Shown here: positions 24,901-33,348 of the stretch, in pieces
Layout: each line of letters starts with the position of its first letter
Position numbering within the stretch: position 1 is the first letter of the stretch
Assembly: GCA_016808115.1 (NCBI GenBank)
Contig: JAEQBH010000290.1
Coordinates: 186,001-250,000, forward strand
Reading direction: 5' to 3'
DNA length: 64,000 bases
From: Tetrastigma voinierianum
Lineage: Eukaryota; Streptophyta; Magnoliopsida; Vitales; Vitaceae
Program-made: the position numbers and the translations under genes
The notes under the pieces: generated by a model
The model's input: only the letters and a program-made list of their open reading frames with translations
What the model was told of the DNA's origin: nothing
Database searches by the model: none

Positions 24901-27900
24901 GCCCCGTCTTCCGCCGTCTGGCGCTTGGCGGATGAACCTCTTCTCATCCATCGTCGTCTCAGTCATCCAAACATTTCCAAGCTTCAGAAGATGGTGTCTC
25001 GCTTTTCCAGGTTATCTTCACTAGAGTGTGAATCTTGTCAGCTTGGGAAACATACTCGTGTTTCGTTCCCTAAGCGCTTAGAGTCCCAGACCAAGTCTCC
25101 TTGAGCGTCCACACTGATGTTTGAGGTCCGTCCCGAACTACATCTACTTTAGGTTTTCGGTATTTTGTTACATTTATTGATGATTTTTCCCGTTATACTT
25201 GACTATTTTTAATGAAGAGTCTAACTGAGCTATTTTCAATGTTCCAGGGTGCTTTCTTTGAGATTATGATCAATTTCATACTTTTATTTGCATCTTCTGC
25301 TTGATAATAATGCCTTAAGCCTCTCACCTTTTATCCTCCGTGGGATTCTTCGTAGTCTTCTTATACTTACCTCCACGACAAAATGAAATTTGGCGTAGAA
25401 TCGTCATAGTTGAAACTTGACTCACACTCTTCTCTCACAATGAGTTCATGACGTTTTTGGGAGATCTTCTCTATCTTAACCACCTCTTGTTGATCGATTG
25501 CATGCCTTCTTTGGGTGTCCGAGTCCCTAGTTCCTCTTCTCTTTCCTAATCAGCCGCTTTTTGTCTCCTCGTGTTTCGATGGTGTTTTGTCCACGTACCT
25601 CACGAGGCCGAGATAAGCTTTACGCTAAGGCCGTGGAGGTACATCTTTGCTTGTTGTTTTAGCCAGCCGACACGGTTACCATTCTTTCTCTCACGTCCCA
25701 ACGCCGATCTTTGAACTTTGTGATGTCACACTTTTTGAACACTCTTCTATCTTCTCTTCTGCCTTCCAGTCAGGGTCTTATCTCTACCTCTCATCCTTCC
25801 CCTTCTAGCCTTATCCTCTGAGGTCGACTACTCCGCTCAGCCAGTTCTGAGTTTATACTTGTCGATGCGCATACAACACGGGCCTCCCGATGACTCATCT
25901 CCTATGGCGCCCCCCTCCACAATGTTGGTCTTGTCGTAAACCGTTGATCCTCCCATCTCCATTCGGAAAGGTACTCATTCCTCTCGTAATCTTCATCCTA
26001 TTTATACTTTCTTATCTTATCATCATTTATCCTCACCATATTCTGCATTTATTTCCACCTTGTCTTTTGTTTCTCTTCCTAACACTATACACGAGGCACT
26101 CTCTCATTCGAACTGGAAACAGTCAATGGATTTGAAAATGCATTTGCTCATTCTTGTACATGGGACCCTAATCCTGCCTCTTTTAACAAGTCCCCTGTTG
26201 GTTGCCGTTAGATTTATACTATTAAGATTGGTTCGGATGGTGGAGTGGATTATCTTAAAGCTCGTTTAAATGCCAAGGGGTATACTTAGATATATGGATC
26301 CAATTACTATGACACTTTTTCTCCTGTTGCCAAGATGACTTCCATTAGTCTTCTCTTGTCCCATGTTCTTTACTCGCTCTTAGCCGCATATCGAGTTGGA
26401 CATCGAACGCCTTGTTTCTGCATGGGGACCTCATTGAGGAGGTATATAATAGACAGCAAGCTTGGATTTGTTGCTGGGGGAGTCTGTTTGTATGCGAGAC
26501 TCGTTGTTCCTTATATGGCACCCCAGCAATCCCCTTGAGCTGTTTGAGGCGCTTTAGCTCGTGATACGGGAGTTCGGTATGACTCAGATCTGTGAGCATT
26601 TCTGTGTATCATCATACATCATCAGGACAGTACATCTATCCAATTGTTTATGTGGATGACATTATTATAACAGACAGTGATCAAGATGGTATTCGGAAAC
26701 TTAATCAACATCTCTTCGACCACTTTCAGACAAAAGACTTGGGGAAATTCAAGTAATTTCTAGGGATTGAGATAGCTCAATTTAATTCCGGTGTGGTTAT
26801 GTCTTAGAGGAAGTATGTCTTGGATATATTGAAAGAAACTGGTATGCTAGATTGTAAACCTGTAGACACTCTTATGGATCCGAATGTCAAGCTTGTACAC
26901 AGACGGGGGGCCTCTGCAGAATCAAAGTGTCGACAACTAGTGGAAGACTAAGCTACCACACCATGCTCGGCCGAACATTTCCTTTCTGCAAGTGTAGTTA
27001 ATGGTTCAGCATTCACCATGTGACCAAGTCTTGGAATGCTTATGATCAGTATCCTCATTATCAAAGGGAACACGGCGGGGGTGTTATATGAAAACAAGAT
27101 CACACCCGGATGCTAGATGTTGTGATGTGGTGAGCGAGGCTCGCTGTGACAGGCTCCGCCGAGGTGGTGTGTTTGTTGAGGCAGCTGTATCTTGGAAGAG
27201 TAAGAAACGGGAAGTGATGGTCAAATTACAGTGCGAGCTGAGTATGAGTTATGGTTTGTAACTTATGAACTTATGCATGACTCAAACGGCTTCTTGAGGG
27301 CTAAGATTTGGGAAGGATGGGCAGTAAGCATTATTAGTAATAACCAAGCGACCACACATTGCTTCTGACCAGGTCTTTCTGAAGACCAAACATATTGAAA
27401 TGGACTGTCACTTCATTCGAGAGAAGATTGTCTCAAGATGCATGACTACTAATTTTGTCAACTCGAGTGATCAATTAATAGAAATTTTCACTAAGTCGCT
27501 CCAAAATTAAAGTTAAGATTCATTTTGTAATAAGCAGTTATAAAACCTATATGCTCTGGTTTAAGGGTGTTAGGGTATAGGATATTAGTAGAATATCCTC
27601 TTATTTATTCCCTTCTCTGTTTATTATCTTCCTTTCTTATACAATATTTTTCCTTCATTTTTGTACTTGATTTATTTCCATTTTATATCTTCCTAATGTA
27701 TATAAGTAGGTAGGGCCCGTAATGTTCAATTCATTCGATCAATAAGAAAAGCATCCTTTTCTTATACTTCTTCAAAACATCCATGTTCCAAGACTTTAAA
27801 AAAGCCTTCAACTTGGAAGCTAGCATATAACTAGATGTGCCTCTAGGACTCAGGCTTTGCCACCAAGACTTCTGAAATAATTCTCCTAGTCATCAGAAAT

Positions 27901-30308
27901 CAGGAAAATGTCAGTGTGGACTCAAGCTAGCATATAAATAGGCCTAGACTGAACCACGCTGCTGAAATAATTCTCCTAGTCATCAGAAATCAGGAAAATG
28001 TCAAGTCTGGACATGGAGCAATTGTTTCTTCCCCCTCTCCAACTAAAAGGACCCCCTAGCAAAGGGATATCTCTTAGCTCCAAGTCTTCAATAACATCAT
28101 AGAACCTCCTCATAGAGAACGAAATCTTTCCTCCTCTCCTACGCTCAATGGGGAAACAAACCATATTAAAATCACACCCCCCCCCTACATACCAAGGCCC
28201 TTCCCACAAGCCTCTAACAGCACCTAGCTCCTCCTAGAAATCTAATACTGATCCATACACTCCCGAAAAAGTCCATAAAAATCATCCTCGCAATTCCGGA
28301 ATCGACACGAGATAGAGAAAATCCCATACACCAAATCAATCAATTTGAGGACTCTGTTATCCCAAAACAAAAGAATACCCCCTGTAGCACAAACAACATC
28401 CACCGTCCCCCAATCAGAAAACCTACCAGCCTCGAAACTATGAACCAGCCTAGAACCCATATTCAAATTTTGGCTTCTTGAAGACACACAAGCTCTACTC
28501 TGAGATTTTAAGAAGGCCTCTATCACCTTCCTTTTGTCCTTACCATTGACCCCTCTAACATTCCAAGACAGAATTTTCAGCTTCATTTAAGACTCAAAAG
28601 CAAATTCCCTCTACCTCTACCAAAAACTTTACCACTCACTAGAAGATGTAGTTGTAAAGTTTTAACAGTTGTATATTAGCTAGGTCAACTTACCTAAGAT
28701 AGATATGGTAGTCCTTAGCATTTTAAGGATCTGATTGGGATCCTCTCTTGTATATATCTACATGACTGGTTCCTAATAAACATAGAAAAACTTTGCTTAC
28801 ATATATTCTGTATCTTCCACATATTAAAAAGTAGAAGATTGTTCATGTATATTTTGAATTTTAGACAACTGAACAAAGCTAAAGACACGTTTAGAAATCC
28901 ATCTAAAAACAAAGTAAAAAATTTTTAAGCATCAGATATACTGAAGGAACATCATCATATTATGTCTTCTACATTTGGGTAACTAAACAAATAAAAATAA
29001 AAATCCAAATAGGCATCAATACTGCTGTTTCATGAAAACACTAACTTAAAACTTCAGTCAAATTTCTCAACTTGTTGATAATCATACATTTCAGTATACC
29101 CATATCCATTTAATCACAATTTTTATATGTGCCCCAAAAGAAAATGCTAGATCCTCCGTCTGTTTGCTTAGAAAAGGGAGGAAAAAGTAAAAGGTAAAAA
29201 AGAAAAACCTATAAATCCGAAAAAACTCAAACAAACAAAATTAAAAAGTTTCAGTATACGATGAATGGAACCTTTGTTTCTAGTTGGTGTAAAATAATGA
29301 TAAATCTGCAACACAAGCTTTCTTTTCTTTCCCTATATTTCTTATTGTGCATTGAGAGTAAAAGAAAGTATGAGTCAGCAAGCTTCTCTATTGCATTTAA
29401 GTGAATTTCATTGAAAATATGAGGTTGTATCGTCCAGGCAACCTCAATTTTCTTCACTAAAGGAAAACTAAACACAGTACCATATTCCGATAACTCACCA
29501 GGCGAGCTTCCATCAAAGCCATAAAGCTCGTTCATAATGGTTGATTTCCCCACCCCCGGTGGACCAATCACCCCAACCACCGTAAAATCTGTATTATCAG
29601 TCAAAAACTGCAAAGAAGATGTTCCATGTGTATCAGAATTCATTTAATTTCTTTTCCGATATCTACTATGTTTGGCTGCCGAGAATGTTTATGTAGAAAA
29701 TGGATTATGCATTGCAGCAAAAGACAACTATATATGTTTGTTGGTTTTTGTTTCCAATTTTCAAAAACCTAAATAAATAGAACATATCAGCCAACTTCAA
29801 CATGAAAATAACATCAACTTGGCTTCAAAACCTGAATTATTATCTCCATATAATTTAGAAATTAAAACGCACGGTTTGGCTGCTCAGAAAATGATGGCAT
29901 ACAAAAGGATTTCTCCAGCATTATCCCAAAGAACTAAAACTTTGTTTAATGAAAAAATCTATATTCAGACCTTAAATTTATTCTTCCAGTATTTTCTCAG
30001 CATCCAAACAGACCAAAACAACAAAAACAAAATAAAACATATAAAGAGAAAATTACAGGGAAAAACCGATCAGTGTGAAACTCCCAAGAATCGGAGAGAA
30101 GATTGAGAGAACCAATCGGCGGAAGTCGCGATCGGAGCGAAACCGACTCGTCCTCGGCGCCGCCAGCGCCTCCACTTGCAGCGCCGCTGCGAATGATCTT
30201 GCTAGAGACAGAACCGGTAGTGACTAAACCGGGCTTGGCTAGAAGGATTTTCGGCGCGGCCGCCGATGAGGGATTGGAAGAACCGGCGCCGCCGGTAGCA
30301 CCAGCCAT
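4176..30308 (-). CDS. SMG9: SMG9-like nonsense-mediated decay factor (8 exons, 418 codons)
   Basis: Spliced minus-strand gene. Coding exons: 30308-30057, 29607-29499, 17899-17784, 7871-7752, 7438-7349, 6539-6388, 4685-4421, 4328-4176. All junctions keep frame and every intron is GT..AG. The protein starts with a Gly/Ala/Ser-rich tail (1-50), then a conserved LLSDSWEFH block (about 70-78), a P-loop GPPGVGKST (99-107), a G-domain-like core, and a C-terminal block ending QSSGMFRR. Known of the family: SMG9 pairs with SMG8 and restrains the SMG1 kinase, which phosphorylates UPF1 in nonsense-mediated decay. SMG1 is kept in most plants but was lost in Arabidopsis thaliana. The start is the first Met of a continuous frame followed by the family-typical low-complexity N-terminus. 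Introns 2 and 3 total 21.5 kb and are mostly transposons. Donors of introns 3 and 7 (GTCCAA, GTCTTT) depart from GTAAGT. The gene appears intact. Confidence 0.93.
4421..4685 (-). CDS. SMG9: SMG9 exon 7
   Basis: Acceptor TTTGTAG. It completes the Lys codon, then reads LRDQDVTPCNFVHMRKAL and 70 further codons to MLWKLRDQ. Donor GTCTTT is weak, but the exon 8 frame fits exactly. Reading past the donor soon meets a stop, which supports splicing here. Confidence 0.92.
5313..5326. repeat. Short (TG)n microsatellite in SMG9 intron 6
   Basis: Seven TG units followed by CACACA. No associated element. Confidence 0.7.
5720..6195 (+). mobile_element. LINE 3' fragment in SMG9 intron 6
   Basis: Plus-strand reading across several frames gives CRRDEEIENHHVILC, the cysteine/histidine core of the zf-RVT domain at the C-terminus of plant L1-type LINE proteins. 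It is followed by a decayed tail like that of the other LINEs here. Frameshifts and stops are present. No poly(A) tail or clear target duplication is visible, so both ends are approximate. Confidence 0.7.
6388..6539 (-). CDS. SMG9: SMG9 exon 6
   Basis: Acceptor TCTGCAG, then VDLLKHSIPDPSSSTLSH, a charged linker, and EYLAAPIFVHT. Two bases of the next Lys codon precede donor GTGAGT. The serine-rich and acidic linker in the middle is likely a variable loop. Confidence 0.92.
7349..7438 (-). CDS. SMG9: SMG9 exon 5
   Basis: Thirty codons, LGVLLASICHIVLVISDGVH through MWRLMLT. Acceptor TTCTAG and donor GTATTT. The hydrophobic strand followed by SDGVHD resembles the part of the G-domain core in SMG9 that precedes the switch-like loop. 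It is too short and degenerate to be listed as an ORF on its own. Confidence 0.92.
7752..7871 (-). CDS. SMG9: SMG9 exon 4
   Basis: Exactly 40 codons, PVFSPSVLAEMMRPDGSS through LAHELMGIQ. Acceptor TTGCAG and donor GTAATT. It joins exon 3 across the LINE-filled intron 3 to restore the conserved LLD-x-QPVFSPSVL block of the family. Confidence 0.94.
8070..8741 (-). mobile_element. 5'-truncated LINE with 19-bp target-site duplication
   Basis: A minus-strand LINE tail. The sequence ATATTTTCAAAATTACATT occurs at 8051-8069 and again, without mismatch, at 8742-8760, bracketing the insertion. The poly(A) tail is the T run on the plus strand from 8070. Inside, minus-strand frames show a zf-RVT core (about 8510-8600) and a downstream block containing WLAAPSCLFWIVWKARNR (about 8315-8400). 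Long direct duplications with a 3' A tail are the signature of target-primed reverse transcription. It sits in SMG9 intron 3 in the same orientation as the gene. Confidence 0.88.
9913..11800 (+). pseudogene. LINE ORF1-like region (degenerate)
   Basis: The first ATG after the inferred 5' end reads MSWIDKSHVFFLEK and then hits a stop. A longer open piece (9979-10212) reads through blocks such as GLRGCIWERRKGVTSW. This resembles the N-terminal region of ORF1 proteins of plant L1-type LINEs, whose exact function (RNA-binding chaperone by analogy) is inferred. An Arg/Glu-rich piece at 10364-10618 follows. I see no clear zinc knuckle. The region is GC-richer than its surroundings. The 333-codon frame on the opposite strand (10232-11233) is an antisense shadow. 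Confidence 0.55.
12148..15795 (+). pseudogene. LINE ORF2: endonuclease - reverse transcriptase - zf-RVT (degenerate)
   Basis: Starts ATG 12148. Order of domains: apurinic-like endonuclease (ILSWNARGVN near 12160, ETKLN near 12263, GGPFSWSGG near 12676, DHFPILL near 12809), reverse transcriptase (GPDGFPIAF near 13545, DYRPISL near 13704, KLDIEKAYDHLNW near 13906, LKINLSKSEIFP near 14320), and a zf-RVT core CYLCEEEETLNHLLIHC near 15422. The last frame stops at 15795. The product would nick target DNA and copy LINE RNA. At least eight frameshifts or stops are needed to follow it. The segment near 14220 where the catalytic F-x-DD box should lie has lost it, so no active enzyme can be made. Confidence 0.85.
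16758..17549. mobile_element. Non-autonomous hAT-like transposon with 8-bp duplication
   Basis: A 792-bp element flanked by GTTACAAG on both sides (16750-16757 and 17550-17557), a perfect 8-bp target-site duplication as made by hAT transposases. The ends are inverted: CAGTGTTTTCAAAGG at the left against CAATGTCTTAAAAGA read inward from the right. Subterminal zones are rich in GGCG and GCGT words (16776-16800 and 17470-17530), while the centre is strongly AT-rich with repeats of a TTATCCAATATAAAA motif (17190-17400). It has no coding capacity. It lies in SMG9 intron 3. Confidence 0.88.
17190..17400. repeat. Irregular AT-rich tandem motif inside the hAT-like element
   Basis: Words such as ATTATCCAATATA and ATTATCTAATATAAAA recur about every 20-35 bp. 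They may be internal expansion within the non-autonomous transposon. No unit is exact enough to call a satellite. Confidence 0.55.
17784..17899 (-). CDS. SMG9: SMG9 exon 3
   Basis: Acceptor TTGCAG at the far side of intron 2. It completes the split Gly codon and reads MLPPFAIQSEDIRAMARH through GIEPRISAERLILLDAQ. The donor is CAG|GTCCAA, a weak GT site. Ends in phase 0 at codon 159. Confidence 0.92.
18960..19370 (+). mobile_element. LINE 3' fragment in SMG9 intron 2
   Basis: A plus-strand frame from 18965 reads a decayed version of the LINE C-terminal tail (for example SFVKKG, LFENDEQSS, LLLIYFVLWLGSH). It is followed by the T-rich 3' region containing TTTTGGCACTT, shared with the LINE at 15941-16430. 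No poly(A) tail survives. Ends are approximate. Confidence 0.6.
19380..19671 (-). pseudogene. Copia primer-binding site and 5' leader remnant
   Basis: On the minus strand TGGTATCAGAGCC (19671-19659) abuts the LTR end, matching the initiator-Met primer site of Ty1/copia elements. Downstream (towards 19380) a decayed leader or gag start can be read, with no recognisable domain left. The rest of this element is missing: the sequence beyond is LINE on one side and another copia on the other. Confidence 0.7.
19672..19983 (-). repeat. 5' LTR of a minus-strand copia fragment
   Basis: On the plus strand it starts TGTGAAGAG and ends CTTAACACA, giving TGTG..CACA termini. The primer-binding site is directly adjacent at its 3' end on the minus strand. 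A second copy was not found in the window, so the LTR end at 19983 rests on the terminal inverted bases only. Confidence 0.6.
19984..21831 (+). pseudogene. Copia element A: integrase and N-terminal reverse transcriptase (decayed, truncated)
   Basis: Plus-strand frames read an integrase (HGDIWGPS near 20045, LLVDDHTRLSW near 20110, PQQNGVAERKNRHL near 20330), a long linker with an open frame from 20245, and the first half of the reverse transcriptase (GKRIVGCKWIFSVKY near 21420, QLDVKNAFLNGDLEKEVY near 21620, LRKSLYGLKQSPRAWF near 21730). Stops and frameshifts separate these. It breaks off at 21831, where the LTR of another copia begins, before the YxDD box. No LTR of its own is recognisable. 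Confidence 0.82.
21832..22056 (-). repeat. 3' LTR of minus-strand copia element B
   Basis: Runs TGAAGAG..ATAACA on the plus strand, so the minus strand reads TGTTAT..CTTCA. It is followed at 22057-22068 by CTCCCCCTCGAG, whose complement CTCGAGGGGGAG is a polypurine tract just upstream of the LTR on the minus strand. An (AT)n run lies inside at about 21899-21957. It interrupts the reverse transcriptase of copia A. Confidence 0.75.
22057..23160 (-). pseudogene. Copia element B: RNase H end (decayed)
   Basis: Minus-strand frames near 22140-22200 read a block like MIGEQLGDIFTKAL, and near 22500-22560 one like ILCYVKGALGHGILYK. These are the RNase H end of Ty1/copia polyproteins, in the order expected for an element running right to left from its 3' LTR. 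From about 22900 to 23160 nothing can be recognised, and the upstream domains and the 5' LTR are missing. The right boundary with copia C is approximate. Confidence 0.68.
23161..27567 (+). pseudogene. Copia element C: gag to RNase H (heavily decayed)
   Basis: Plus strand. A gag-like start ATGGCTGAAAAAGC at 23593 is followed by a block like KNLYTNDVQRLYHIISSVDN (about 23885-23945). A protease-type region lies near 24560. The reverse transcriptase is recognised by DGGVDYLKARLNAKGY (about 26238), YYDTFSPVAKM (about 26307) and IVYVDDIIITDSDQDG (about 26645). The RNase H end reads KTKHIEMDCHFIREKI (about 27385). The YVDD catalytic box survives, but stops and frameshifts are frequent. The 5' LTR was not found. 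23161-23574 is an open stretch without homology, probably leader. Confidence 0.8.
27568..27779 (+). repeat. 3' LTR of copia element C
   Basis: Starts TGTTAGGGTATAGG and ends CTTCAAAACA. It is preceded by a polypurine-like stretch (GGTTTAAGGG, 27558-27567) and the RNase H end. TATATAAGTAGG near 27699 fits an LTR promoter. Confidence 0.75.
27780..28586 (-). pseudogene. LINE ORF2 endonuclease fragment (decayed)
   Basis: The minus-strand ATG at 28586 opens KLKILSWNVRGVNGKDKRK, the start of an L1-type endonuclease. Further on come blocks like WYVGGGCDFNMVCFP (about 28190-28150), LLGGPFSWRGG (about 28055) and SRLDIFLISDD (about 28010). The remainder to 27780 resembles the linker between endonuclease and reverse transcriptase. 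A frame break at about 28235 and a 42-bp internal duplication are present. It ends where the LTR of copia C begins, so copia C may have inserted into it. Confidence 0.78.
27872..28003. repeat. 42-bp direct duplication inside the LINE fragment
   Basis: The 42 bases at 27872-27913 recur without mismatch at 27962-28003, 90 bp apart. The preceding GCTAGCATATAA word is also repeated (27820 and 27927). It is a local tandem duplication of about 90-110 bp. Confidence 0.85.
29499..29607 (-). CDS. SMG9: SMG9 exon 2 with the P-loop
   Basis: Acceptor TTTGCAG, then FLTDNTDFTVVG and the Walker A motif GPPGVGKST, then MNELYGFDGSSPG with the last Gly codon split. Donor GTGAGT. The 11.6-kb intron 2 follows. 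Confidence 0.94.
30057..30308 (-). CDS. SMG9: SMG9 exon 1 (codons 1-84)
   Basis: Begins ATG at 30308 and encodes the Gly/Ala/Ser-rich N-terminus, then a conserved segment ending DSWEFHTDRFFP. Donor GTAATT follows directly. Phase 0. The GC content is much higher than in the flanks, as is common for plant first exons. Confidence 0.93.
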
Positions 30309-31451
30309 CGACGGCTCTTTTCAGCGTTCAATAGTCGTTGTTCTCAGTTTGTGTTCATCACACGTTAAGGGTGTGTTTGGTTGGTCTTTCAACTTACATT
30401 CTAATTAAAATTAAACCCGTATATCTGGTTCAAATGATAAAGGAAAGTCACAAAGAAAGGATTCTCAGTAGGACAATCTATTTCCTTGAACTAAAAGTGA
30501 ATTAAAAAAAAATTTAACTCATAAATTTGCATTTTTCTTTACCATTTTTCACTTTTTGATTCTAATTCATTTGATGGAATCTAAACAAAACTCCATCAAT
30601 TTACACCTATTTAATAAATAAAATATTGTATTTAGGTTTCACTTAAATGATAAAAAGGTGAAAAGAGTTTAGGAGATATCTCCAACTTGAATCTTTATAA
30701 AAACATAAAATTATAACATAGTATATCAAATAAATAAATGTAAAAACAAATAAATAGATAAAATATTAATCTGGACTATTTGAATAGAATTTTGGTAGGC
30801 GAATAATGTAAATATATGTGTTTCGTTGTCAAAAAAAAACTCAATGTATTTAAATTTATACATAAAAATATACGTGATATATGTTTTCAAAATAATGCTC
30901 ATGTTCATTGTTGTTACTTGTTCATCTCCATTCTTACTTTTATTCTTGGTTGTTTTTCTTTACGAGATTTTATATGCTCAATTTTTTAATGAGATTTTAG
31001 AGTCCATTTGACAATAGTTTTAGAAAGTATTTTTAATAAAAATAAAATAAAAGTGTTTGCGTAAAAATACTAGGCATTTGAAAATTTTAAAAAATACTTT
31101 TGAAAAAATGAAAAATAATTTTTATTAGTAAGAAAATCACTTATGACGTTTTACAGAAAAACATTTTATAGTTTTTTTTTATTACATTTTAGTTTTAAGG
31201 TAGTAGATTGTCCCCATTAGGAGCAGGGTTTGTACATGTTTTCCAAACATAATTATGGTTTGGTTTAAAAGTCAAAATTTCCTAAACCGTCCCTCTATTA
31301 TGATAGTAAATTAAGCAATTATGATAGTAGATGTAGTATCAAGTATGTTATGATAGTAGTTTAATATATTGCAGCTACTATCATAATAAATAGTGGTTTA
31401 GAGATTTTTTTTTTTTTCCATCTTTGACTTTTTAACCAAACAATAAATTAG
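30309..31451. promoter_or_regulatory. SMG9 5' untranslated region and upstream sequence
   Basis: No gene. The SMG9 leader and promoter must lie here, on the minus strand, between the ATG at 30308 and the truncated gypsy LTR beginning at 31452. I see no convincing TATA box near the ATG. Most of the stretch is AT-rich low-complexity sequence. A possible decayed MITE occupies 30369-30594. Confidence 0.5.
30369..30594. mobile_element. Possible decayed MITE upstream of SMG9
   Basis: The left end GGGTGTGTTTGGTTGG has the look of a MITE terminus. The right end, read inward, is GGAGTTTTGTTTAGATTCC, which matches it only partly. Followed inward, both ends carry AATTAGAAT or its near complement. No target-site duplication is clear. 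Confidence 0.25.
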
Positions 31452-32165
31452 GGTCTTAAGAATTTTAAATAAATTAGGACATTTTCCCTAAAGCCTCAAC
31501 ATCACAACTTTTCTAATTATATCAATTCCTTAAATCCCCAAATTTTGCCAAAAAACATGATTTTGGTTGAAATCACCAAATCTTTTATGAACAAATGGTT
31601 CTTTGTAACTTGTAAAAAATGTTATAAGGTTTCAAATCTAAAACTTGGTAGTCCAAGAATCACCAAAACACATCAAATATAAATTTCTAACTAAATTTCT
31701 TAATATTTTGTCTTTCTTACATTTTTAGGGTTTCATATTTGAAGGTTTATGAAACCCTAAGTTTTCAAATCTAAGATTCCAAGAATGAGAAATTACTCAA
31801 ATATATCAAACATCAAACTAAAACCAAGTTTCTTGCTTCTATGTATTTTAATCCTTTATAGGGTTTCAAATCTAAAGCTATAGAAAACCTTATGATTTCA
31901 AATCTAGACTTTTGAAAACCCTAACTACCAAAGTGGGGCGGTGGCCAAGATTTACTGATATCAAGCTTTAAATAAATCCCTTTAAATCCTTAACTCTTCT
32001 CTCCTCATCGAATGAAAAAGAAATAATGAATGGACCAAATGGGTTGGCGAACCCCTTTTTATACTAAGACAATTTCTAAATTTTCCTAAAGCCCCTTCAA
32101 TCTTTTAAGAATTGCATATCAGCCCCTCTTCTCCTTTTTTTTTTTGTTGGAAATTAGGTATTGCA
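31452..32165 (-). repeat. Truncated 3' LTR of the outer gypsy element
   Basis: Matches 44286-45017 closely: both carry TTTTCCCTAAAGCCTCAAC and CATGATTTTGGTTGAAATC, and both end AATTAGG..TATT(G/A)CA. The homology stops abruptly at about 31452, so about two thirds of the LTR is missing on the side towards SMG9. Confidence 0.85.
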
Positions 32166-33348
32166 TTCTCCCTTTTAAAAGAAGTTTAGTCCTCTCAACT
32201 TGATATAAGTTGGTCCTTAACTTTTTTTTTTTTTTTTTCCATCATATCCATAATTTGAACACATGCTTTTTCATAAGTCCAATATTCCAAAATCTAAATA
32301 AGTTCCAATTTCATAACCTAAGAGGGATAATGAACATTTTTCCTCAAAGTCAAAGCATAAAAGACATTATAAACTTAGATTTTGAATCCATTTAATACAC
32401 AAAGACACTTACCCTTCTTTTTTAATATTTCAAACAAACTTACAAACCTAGGATTTAGTTTTTTTTTCCCCAAATCTCATTACAACTTAACAAGCAAACT
32501 TCTAAGAGAACAAAATCACCAAATTCAAATTCCAAGGATTGCTTGATATTGTCAACATAACCCTTATGTGTCCTTTGATTTTTTTTTCCAAAATTTTCTT
32601 TTAGAGGCTATCTTTTCAATAGTTAGTTGTGTAAGTTCAAATTTTAAAAGTTTTTCCTCCTATATGATCATAACAAATAGGACATCATTATCTCATACCA
32701 TAAACTCATATGAAAGTATCATCTCATTGCTAGATTAAAAACCATTATCATAAGAAAATTTAACCAAAGATAAGTACTCATTCTGATTACTTTCCAGGTG
32801 TGAAATACAATCTCTTAACAAATCTTTCTGAACTTGGAATTACTTTCCTCAATTAGTCATCAACCTAAGTATAGAAGCTACTATTAAAACTTAACTTAAT
32901 ACTTATTATTATTAAAACAAGAATATTTACCATATACCTTAGAATAAGACATCTCAAACATTCTCTAAATCTTCTTAATACAAAGAAACTAGTTTGATAG
33001 AAACTAAGTATACTTTATCAATATACCAACTATCACAATGAAGGTTATCACCAATTAAGGTTCTTTGTTACCCTATCACAAGATCCATAGTAATAAGTTT
33101 CTACATTCACTTAGAAATACAAAGCAGTTGCAAAACTCTATTGGTTATGGATGTAAACTTCCATATACAAACACACTAAGCACAAAACCACAAATTGTGC
33201 AATATCTAACTTCATACTTGACTGACCAAAACTCTATCTCAAATCTTTATACATTTGCATTCCTCTAGAGCGAATAGTAAGCCTAAAGCAATAAACTTCA
33301 TTCCAAAAGTTGTTTCTTTATGTCTTAATTATATAAGACATCAAATCT
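32166..33348. other. Left interior of the outer gypsy element, no coding sequence
   Basis: AT-rich, with no open frame of note. The first bases form the polypurine tract (T/C-rich on the plus strand). AATCT at 33344-33348 is the left copy of the target duplication of the nested element. Confidence 0.6.

Noticed and set aside
29819..30408. Plus-strand frames opposite SMG9 exon 1
   Set aside because: Antisense shadows of the GC-rich first exon; the minus-strand reading has clear family conservation and matching splice sites.
31005..31190. Possible second MITE upstream of SMG9 (GAGTCCATTTGACAATAGTTTT start)
   Set aside because: No inverted partner or target duplication could be found, and AT-richness alone explains the resemblance.
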